A stretch of 32,494 nt of DNA from Clostridia bacterium (GTDB lineage Bacteria > Bacillota > Clostridia > Oscillospirales > Acutalibacteraceae): NCBI GenBank assembly GCA_017428525.1, contig JAFRQQ010000011.1:1-32494 (forward strand), read 5' to 3'. Both the position numbers and the translations under genes were made by a program. The notes below the pieces were generated by a model. The model was given only the letters and a program-made list of their open reading frames with translations. It searched no databases and was not told where the DNA came from. Shown here piece after piece: positions 27,767 to 32,494 of the stretch. Within the stretch, counting starts at the first letter, position 1. Each line of letters opens with the position of its first letter.

Positions 27767-28897
27767 ATGTATCAGCTTATCAAAACCGAAGGCACGGCCC
27801 GGCGCGGCGTGTTTACGACCGTGCACGGTACGGTGCAGACGCCCGCGTTCATGAACGTCGCGACCTGCGGCGCGATCAAGGGCGCGCTCTCCGCCGAGGA
27901 TCTGCGCACGGTCGGCTGCCAGGTGATGCTCTCGAATACCTATCACCTTCACGTGCGCCCCGGGGATGCCCTCGTGCGCGAACTGGGCGGCCTGCACGCC
28001 TTCACGGACTGGCACGGCCCGATCCTGACCGACAGCGGCGGCTTTCAGGTGTTTTCGCTCGCCTCCCTGCGCAAAATCAAGGAAGAGGGCGTTTATTTCA
28101 ATTCCCATGTGGACGGCCGGCACATTTTCATGGGGCCGGAGGAGAGCATGCGCATCCAGTCGAACCTCGGCTCCACGATCGCCATGGCCTTTGACGAATG
28201 CGTGGAGAATCCCGCGGAATATGACTACGCGAAACGCGCGAGCGAGCGCACGATCCGCTGGCTGGAACGCTGCAAGGCGGAAATGCAGCGGCTCAACGCC
28301 CTGCCGGAAACACTCAATCCGCACCAGCTGCTCTTCGGCATCAATCAGGGCTGCACCTATGAGGATCTGCGCGTTGAGAACATGATGCAGATCGCCGCCC
28401 TGGATCTGGACGGCTACGCGATCGGCGGCCTTGCGGTCGGGGAGCCGAAAGAGGAGATGTACCGCATCATTTCCGCGGTCGAGCCCTACGCGCCGAAGGA
28501 GAAGATCCGCTATCTCATGGGCGTCGGCACGCCCGGCAATATCATTGAGGCCGTGCATCGCGGCGTCGATCTTTTTGACTGCGTCATGCCCAGCCGCAAC
28601 GCGCGCCACGGGCATCTTTTCACGCAGGACGGGATCATCAATCTGAATAATCAGCGCTATGAGCGCGACCTGCAGCCGATCGATCCGGCCTGCGACTGCC
28701 CGGTCTGCCGCCGGCATTCCCGCGCCTACATCCGGCACCTGTTCAAGGCGAAGGAGATGCTCGCTATGCGTCTGTGCGTGATGCACAACCTGTATTTCTA
28801 TAATACGCTCATGCAGCGCATCCGTGACGCGCTCGACAACGGCACGTTCGCCGCCTTCCGCGCGGACAACGTCGACCGCCTGGACAGGCGGATCTGA
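27767..28897 (+). CDS. tgt: tRNA-guanine transglycosylase (bacterial type)
   Basis: The 376-residue enzyme exchanges guanine-34 of tRNAs with GUN anticodons for the queuosine precursor preQ1. Active-site residues are D89 (LTDSGGFQVFSL), D143 (AFDEC) and the nucleophile D271 (LFDCVMPSRNARHG). The zinc site is CDCPVC (C309, C311, C314) plus H340. Length is standard. The ATG at 27767 has AGGAG seven bases upstream; a further upstream TTG at 27749 is not supported. It is the last gene of the queA operon, with a terminator ten bases on. Confidence 0.98.
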   Translation: MYQLIKTEGTARRGVFTTVHGTVQTPAFMNVATCGAIKGALSAEDLRTVGCQVMLSNTYHLHVRPGDALVRELGGLHAFTDWHGPILTDSGGFQVFSLASLRKIKEEGVYFNSHVDGRHIFMGPEESMRIQSNLGSTIAMAFDECVENPAEYDYAKRASERTIRWLERCKAEMQRLNALPETLNPHQLLFGINQGCTYEDLRVENMMQIAALDLDGYAIGGLAVGEPKEEMYRIISAVEPYAPKEKIRYLMGVGTPGNIIEAVHRGVDLFDCVMPSRNARHGHLFTQDGIINLNNQRYERDLQPIDPACDCPVCRRHSRAYIRHLFKAKEMLAMRLCVMHNLYFYNTLMQRIRDALDNGTFAAFRADNVDRLDRRI

Positions 28898-28906
28898 ACG
28901 ATCATC

Positions 28907-28946
28907 CGGGATCTTCGCAGCGTTTTTTGCGAGGATCCCGTTTTTT
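28907..28946 (+). terminator. Terminator of the queA-hydrolase-tgt operon
   Basis: CGGGATC-T-TCGCA pairs with TGCGA-G-GATCCCG and is followed by TTTTTT (28941-28946). It is the strongest plus-strand terminator in the window. Confidence 0.9.
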
Positions 28947-29038
28947 CTTTCGCTTTTTTTGTAAGGTTTTTTAAGGATCTGCACACTCTTTTATCATAAA
29001 GGTGTTTGTCATCTTAATTTTGAAAGTGAGGGGTGCCG

Positions 29039-29575
29039 ATGCTTCCGATCTTATTGCTGATGCTTGAAAACGAAGACGACCGGAAACTGATGGAGCAATA
29101 CTATGAAAAATACCGTCAGCTGTTATTCAAGGTCGCGCATGATTATCTGGATGATATGCAGCAGGATGAAGACTGCGTGCAGAATGCGCTGGTCGGCGTG
29201 ATCAAGGCATTTCAGACATTTAAGAGCCTGAATGAAGAAGCACAAAGGAAATACATATCGACGATCTGTAAGCGCTGCGCATACAGGTTCAATGAAGCCC
29301 ATAAGAAAACCACGGTCGAGCCGTTGAATGAATGCGTGGATCAGGAGGCTATTTACACTTATTTCAACGGCCTGGATGACTATAGCCGCATAGAGCTTAT
29401 CGCTGTTATCAATCGACTCAACGAAAAGTACAGGGAACCGATGCGGATGAAATACAAAGACAAGTATTCAACCGCTGAAATTGCCGAAGCGCTCGGGATC
29501 ACAGAAAATCTCGTTTATCAGCGCATCCACAGAGGAAAAGAAATGCTTTTCAAGATGTTGACGGAGGTGGAATAA
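29039..29575 (+). CDS. ECF-like sigma-70 family factor
   Basis: The 178-residue protein has sigma region 2 at about residues 20-85 (DEDCVQNALVGVIKAFQTF, ISTICKRCAYRF) and region 4 at about 120-175 (LNEKYREPMRMKYKDKYS, IAEALGITENLVYQRIHRG). The ATG at 29039 is preferred over GTG at 29033 because GAGGGG lies five bases before it. The stop codon overlaps the next start (TAATG), so it is coupled to the DUF4367-like partner. A possible own promoter could use TATCAT at 28992, but no convincing -35 is seen. The gene is visibly A+T-richer than those before it. This pairing is common in clostridia; the target genes are not evident, though the repeat protein downstream is a candidate. Confidence 0.88.
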   Translation: MLPILLLMLENEDDRKLMEQYYEKYRQLLFKVAHDYLDDMQQDEDCVQNALVGVIKAFQTFKSLNEEAQRKYISTICKRCAYRFNEAHKKTTVEPLNECVDQEAIYTYFNGLDDYSRIELIAVINRLNEKYREPMRMKYKDKYSTAEIAEALGITENLVYQRIHRGKEMLFKMLTEVE

Positions 29576-30259
29576 TGGACTTTGAAGCCGCTTTGAGAGA
29601 TGCTTTTATGGAAGCAGAGGATGCTTACTGGAAATCGTTTTTTGAGCGTATGGATGCTTTGCCGGATGTGCTCATTCTGGAAGATAAGGATGAACGGCTG
29701 CGTAATTTTATTCGGAATTATGAAATCACACCTGCAGTTAAAAAGAATCGAAAAGGAATGCGGCGCGGGTTGAAGGCGCTCTTGATTGCTGCGATTATTC
29801 TTCTGGTTGTAGCCTTTTACCGCTTTTGCGTTTGAGCCTGTCAGAAACTTCGTTTATAAAGTCTATACGGATTGCACGGAGTTTGTCTTTCATAGCGCCA
29901 AAGGAAATGAAGATGATTACTTGCATGCAGAATTCTCTTATATACCGGAAGGATATGAGATTGTTTCAAACCATAAAACACATTTAAGACAAGAAGTTAT
30001 TTGTAAAAATGGAAATAATCAAATAAGAATCAGATCAGGTAATAATGCTGGTGCGTCCCTTGGACTTGACACAGAAAATGCCCAATGTGGTGAAATTAAG
30101 CTCAATGATTATGATGGATTTTATAGTATCACTGAGAGGTGTTATATTTTGATGTGGTCAACCGGAAAGTATAATCATGTTATTACAGCGGATAGATGTG
30201 ACAAGATTGCTTTTGAAGATGTTGTACAGATTGCACAATCAGCTAAAGGTATTAATTAG
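29575..30259 (+). pseudogene. Frameshifted DUF4367-like membrane protein, probable sigma-factor partner
   Basis: Two reading frames together make one protein. The first (from ATG 29575) gives a cytosolic N-terminal part and one membrane helix (GLKALLIAAIILLVVAF, about 65-81), then runs to a stop at 29835. Dropping one T from the TTTT at 29815-29818 restores a continuous frame reading TAFAFEPVRNFVYKVYTD through HAEFSYIPEGYEIVS to the stop at 30259, a 227-residue protein. The extracytoplasmic part, with its PEGYEIVSNHK and CYILMWSTGKYNHVI segments, resembles the DUF4367 domain found next to clostridial ECF sigma genes. It may act as sensor or anti-sigma. The indel could be a true mutation or a homopolymer sequencing error. 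Coupled to the sigma gene by TAATG. Confidence 0.85.
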
Positions 30260-30307
30260 CAACTGTACTAAATTTTAAAATAACAATTATAGCAACGTAA
30301 GAGCTTT

Positions 30308-30373
30308 CCCTCTTTTCTGCACTGTTGTTTTAGAACAGGTATCATTCTGTTCTAAATTATGCGGAAAGGAGGG
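30308..30373 (+). promoter_or_regulatory. Nested double-stem leader structure upstream of the repeat-protein gene
   Basis: An outer stem pairs CCCTCTTTTCTGCA (30308-30321) with TGCGGAAAGGAGGG (30360-30373), tolerating G-T pairs and one mismatch. Inside it TTTAGAACAG (30329-30338) pairs perfectly with CTGTTCTAAA (30347-30356). The 3' outer arm contains AAAGGAGGGG, a strong ribosome binding sequence, which would be hidden when folded. The rest of the 30260-30481 gap holds a mini-ORF and no clear promoter. The function of the fold is inferred. Confidence 0.5.
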
Positions 30374-30381
30374 GATTGTTT

Positions 30382-30429
30382 TTGAAAAAGGATGCGTTAC
30401 ATTTTCGCTTTTTGCGGACTACAGGATGA
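30382..30429 (+). CDS. Possible 15-codon leader peptide
   Basis: A TTG codon nine bases after GGAGG opens a short frame reading MKKDALHFRFLRTTG and then TGA, 52 bases before the repeat-protein ATG. Its ribosome binding site lies in the leader stem. It is too short to judge by similarity and may be chance; the good spacing to the site is the main support. Confidence 0.25.
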   Translation: MKKDALHFRFLRTTG

Positions 30430-30481
30430 GAGCGGTTCCCGAAAGAACGCATTTCATGCAAAGAAACGGAGGTTGCTGCAA

Positions 30482-32494
30482 ATGAAAAAACAGATGCTTT
30501 ATTATCAATCAGAAAAAAGAAACGAAAGAATCAAACGCGCGCTTGCCTGTCTGCTTGCGCTGCTCCTGACGGTCGCCGCTTTGCCGCCTGCTCTGCCGGT
30601 CATATCGGCGCAGACGGCGGCATATACGCAGCCCGCAGCGCCGACGGAGGGGGACTGCGGGTCGGCGGCTACCTGGCACTTTGATCCGGCATCCGGCACA
30701 CTGACCGTCAGCGGCACGGGCGTGATGCAGGATTACAGCACCGCCCATCTCCTCGAAGCGGGTCGGTCTGTCACAACCGCGCCGTGGCGGCCGTTTTACC
30801 ATGAGATTCAGGCGGTCGTGATCGGCGAGGGCATCACAGGCATCGGCAATGCGGCGTTCGTCGGCTGCGACAGCCTGACGCAAGTTACGCTCGCAGACAG
30901 CGTCACGCGCATCGGCTCATATGCATTCGCAAGCTGCACCGCCCTGCCGACGATCACAATGCCGCCCGGCGTTACCACCGTCGACCGGTTCGCATTCTCC
31001 GGCTGCACCGGCCTGACAAGCGTTCAGATCAGCGATCTCGCCGCGTGGTGCCGCACCGCGTTCACGGGCGTTGCCGCAAATCCGCTCTCCTGCGCGCACC
31101 GTTTGATCCTGAACGGGGAACCGCTGACCGAGCTGACGATCCCGGACGGCGTGACAAGCATCGGCAATTACAAATTCTATGGGTGCGAGGATCTGACGCG
31201 CGTAACGATTCCGCCGTCCGTCACAAGCATCGGTCACTATGCGTTTATGGGCTGCACGGGGCTGACGGAGCTCGCGCTTCCAGACAGTGTGACAAGCATC
31301 GGCCAGAATGCCTTTTCCGATTGCACGGGGCTGACGAATGTTTCCCTCGGCGCAGGGGTCACAAGCATTGCCAAATTATCCTTTTCCGGCTGCACGGGGC
31401 TGACAGCCGTCCCCGCAGGCAGCAGCGTCACGAGCATTGCCAACGAGGCCTTTGTCGACTGCACCGGGCTGACCGCCATCGCCGTGCCGGAGGGCGTGAC
31501 AAGCATCGGCAACGCAGCGTTTTCCGGCTGCAGCGGCGCGGAACGCATCTCGATCCCGGCCAGCGTGACGGCCATTGAAGCCGCCGCCTTTTCCGGCTGC
31601 GTCGGCGTGACCGAAATCACGGTTGCGGCCGGGAATCCCGTCTTTCACAGCGCCGGGAACTGCATCATCCAGACCGCGCGAAAGGATCTGAACATCGGCT
31701 GCAGGTCAAGCGTGATTCCAACGGACGGCAGCGTCACGCGCATCGGATATAAAGCGTTTGCGAACTGCGCGTCGCTGACAAGCATCTCGATCCCCGAAGA
31801 AATCACTGAGATTTATAACTATGCGTTCGCAGGCTGCACCGGCCTGACGGAGCTCACGATCCCGGAGAGCGTCACGGACGTCGGCGGCGCCGCCTTCTAC
31901 AACTGCACAGGCTTGACAGACGTCCGAATTCCTGACAGCGTGACGACCCTGAGCGGCTTCGTCTTTGCCGGCTGCACGGGATTGACAAGCGTCACGATTC
32001 CGGACAGCGTGACGACCATCGGCAGCAGCGCCTTTTCCGGCTGCACAGGCCTAACGGACATTTCCATTCCCGACAGCGTCACAAGCATCGGCGCGGCGGC
32101 CTTCCGCGGCTGCACCGGGCTGACGACCGTTTCCATGCCGGAGAGCGTTACGGCCATTGGTGAATCCGCCTTCCGTGAATGCGCCGGCCTGACAGCTGTT
32201 TCGATCCCGGAGAGCGTTGCAGGCATCGGCGATTATGCGTTCTGTGACTGCACTGCGCTCACGGAGATGACAATTCCGAGCAGCATAACGGCGATTGGGA
32301 AAGAAGTGTTTCAAGGCTGCACGGCGCTGAGAAGCGTTGCGCTTCCGGGCAGCGTGCAAAGCATCGGCGACGGCGCGTTTCGGAACTGCGCGGCGCTGGC
32401 AGGCGTCACGATCCCGGGCAGCGTCGCAAGCATCGGCGACGGCGCGTTCCTGGGCTGCGCAGCGCTGACGAGCGTCGCAATTCCGGACAGCGTC
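30482..32494 (+). CDS. BspA-family leucine-rich repeat surface protein (3' end outside the window)
   Basis: The frame is open for 671 codons from ATG 30482 to the end of the window. Residues 1-43 are a signal peptide (RIKRALACLLALLLTVAALP, cleavage near ISA-QT). Residues 58-110 match the short domain before BspA repeats (CGSAATWHFDPASGTLTVSG). From about residue 110 there are some twenty 23-residue LRR_5 repeats of the form LTSVTIPDSVTTIGSSAFSGCTG. Two non-standard units interrupt them, one near 181-218 (AAWCRTAF...NGEPLTELTIP) and one near 383-415 (NPVFHSAGNCIIQTARKDL). Such proteins are exported and typically bind host or other cell-surface molecules. GGAGG lies ten bases upstream. No stop or wall anchor is visible because the gene is cut. 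Confidence 0.93.
   Translation, partial: MKKQMLYYQSEKRNERIKRALACLLALLLTVAALPPALPVISAQTAAYTQPAAPTEGDCGSAATWHFDPASGTLTVSGTGVMQDYSTAHLLEAGRSVTTAPWRPFYHEIQAVVIGEGITGIGNAAFVGCDSLTQVTLADSVTRIGSYAFASCTALPTITMPPGVTTVDRFAFSGCTGLTSVQISDLAAWCRTAFTGVAANPLSCAHRLILNGEPLTELTIPDGVTSIGNYKFYGCEDLTRVTIPPSVTSIGHYAFMGCTGLTELALPDSVTSIGQNAFSDCTGLTNVSLGAGVTSIAKLSFSGCTGLTAVPAGSSVTSIANEAFVDCTGLTAIAVPEGVTSIGNAAFSGCSGAERISIPASVTAIEAAAFSGCVGVTEITVAAGNPVFHSAGNCIIQTARKDLNIGCRSSVIPTDGSVTRIGYKAFANCASLTSISIPEEITEIYNYAFAGCTGLTELTIPESVTDVGGAAFYNCTGLTDVRIPDSVTTLSGFVFAGCTGLTSVTIPDSVTTIGSSAFSGCTGLTDISIPDSVTSIGAAAFRGCTGLTTVSMPESVTAIGESAFRECAGLTAVSIPESVAGIGDYAFCDCTALTEMTIPSSITAIGKEVFQGCTALRSVALPGSVQSIGDGAFRNCAALAGVTIPGSVASIGDGAFLGCAALTSVAIPDSV
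30810..32494 (+). repeat. 69-bp coding tandem repeat of LRR_5 units
   Basis: The DNA repeats at a 69-base period, encoding the 23-residue leucine-rich unit. Recurrent words such as GGCTGCAC, GACAGCGT and AGCATCGG return at constant spacing. Units differ at many positions, so the repeat is old and held by protein constraint, but stretches are similar enough to permit recombination or slippage. Confidence 0.85.

Noticed and set aside
29811..29836. Programmed ribosomal frameshift in the DUF4367-like gene
   Set aside because: No classical slippery heptamer or downstream stem-loop is evident, and a single extra T in a short run is a simpler explanation. It remains possible but unsupported.
30810..32494. 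CRISPR array or non-coding tandem repeat
   Set aside because: The 69-base period stays in one open frame and encodes regular LRR_5 units; there are no unique spacers between identical repeats.

Overview
The window reads as chromosomal DNA from a G+C-rich, low-redundancy Clostridia genome. It most resembles a gut Oscillospiraceae/Ruminococcaceae (Faecalibacterium/Gemmiger-like) organism. The basis is protein style, strong AGGAGG-type ribosome binding sites, occasional GTG/TTG starts, TTGACA/TATAAT promoters with 17-base spacers, a V-type ATPase in the clostridial/enterococcal gene order, ECF sigma factors paired with a DUF4367-like protein, and a BspA-type leucine-rich repeat surface protein. 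The taxonomic call is an inference. No rRNA, CRISPR array, prophage or classical IS was seen.

Layout. (1) 1-1000: MscS mechanosensitive channel on the minus strand. (2) 1155-10123: a complete V-type ATPase operon (small coiled-coil subunit, I, K, E, C, F, A, B, D), with one sigma-A promoter seen at its head. It is interrupted after the first gene by a ~277-bp foldback, MITE-like element. (3) 10135-10296: tRNA-Leu(TAA) with its own perfect promoter and a hairpin terminator. (4) 10335-12740: a five-bladed-propeller glycosidase-like protein converging on an ECF sigma factor with a ~260-residue C-terminal extension, an ECF-like promoter and an internal ribosome binding site. (5) 12751-15982: divergent genes for an exported PHP phosphoesterase-like protein and an exported LCAT-like alpha/beta hydrolase. 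(6) 16036-19058: a minus-strand pair, a polytopic SulP-like membrane protein and a GNAT::Gfo/Idh fusion. (7) 19227-22409: a membrane-anchored ComEC-like metallo-beta-lactamase-fold protein, an acyl-AMP ligase (4-base overlap) and a cyclophilin. (8) 22412-25769: minus-strand lysine/DAP operon asd-dapA-dapB plus a stand-alone double-ACT protein. (9) 25805-28946: queA, an ADP-ribosylglycohydrolase-family gene and tgt, transcribed divergently from asd through overlapping promoters. (10) 29039-30259: an A+T-richer ECF sigma gene with a frameshifted DUF4367-like partner. (11) 30308-32494: a structured leader with a mini-ORF, then a BspA-family repeat protein that runs off the window.

How the genes work together. 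The V-ATPase is complete; its rotor subunit carries the full ligand set known for Na+ binding, so it may couple ATP to Na+. asd, dapA and dapB give consecutive steps from aspartyl phosphate to tetrahydrodipicolinate for wall and lysine synthesis, and the ACT protein may sense an amino acid in that branch. queA and tgt are the transglycosylation and epoxy-ring-precursor steps of tRNA queuosine; the hydrolase between them is a candidate accessory or salvage enzyme. The least conventional parts are the foldback element in the ATPase operon, the ECF gene with a possible second start, the GNAT::oxidoreductase fusion, the queA-hydrolase-tgt operon, and the leader before the repeat protein.
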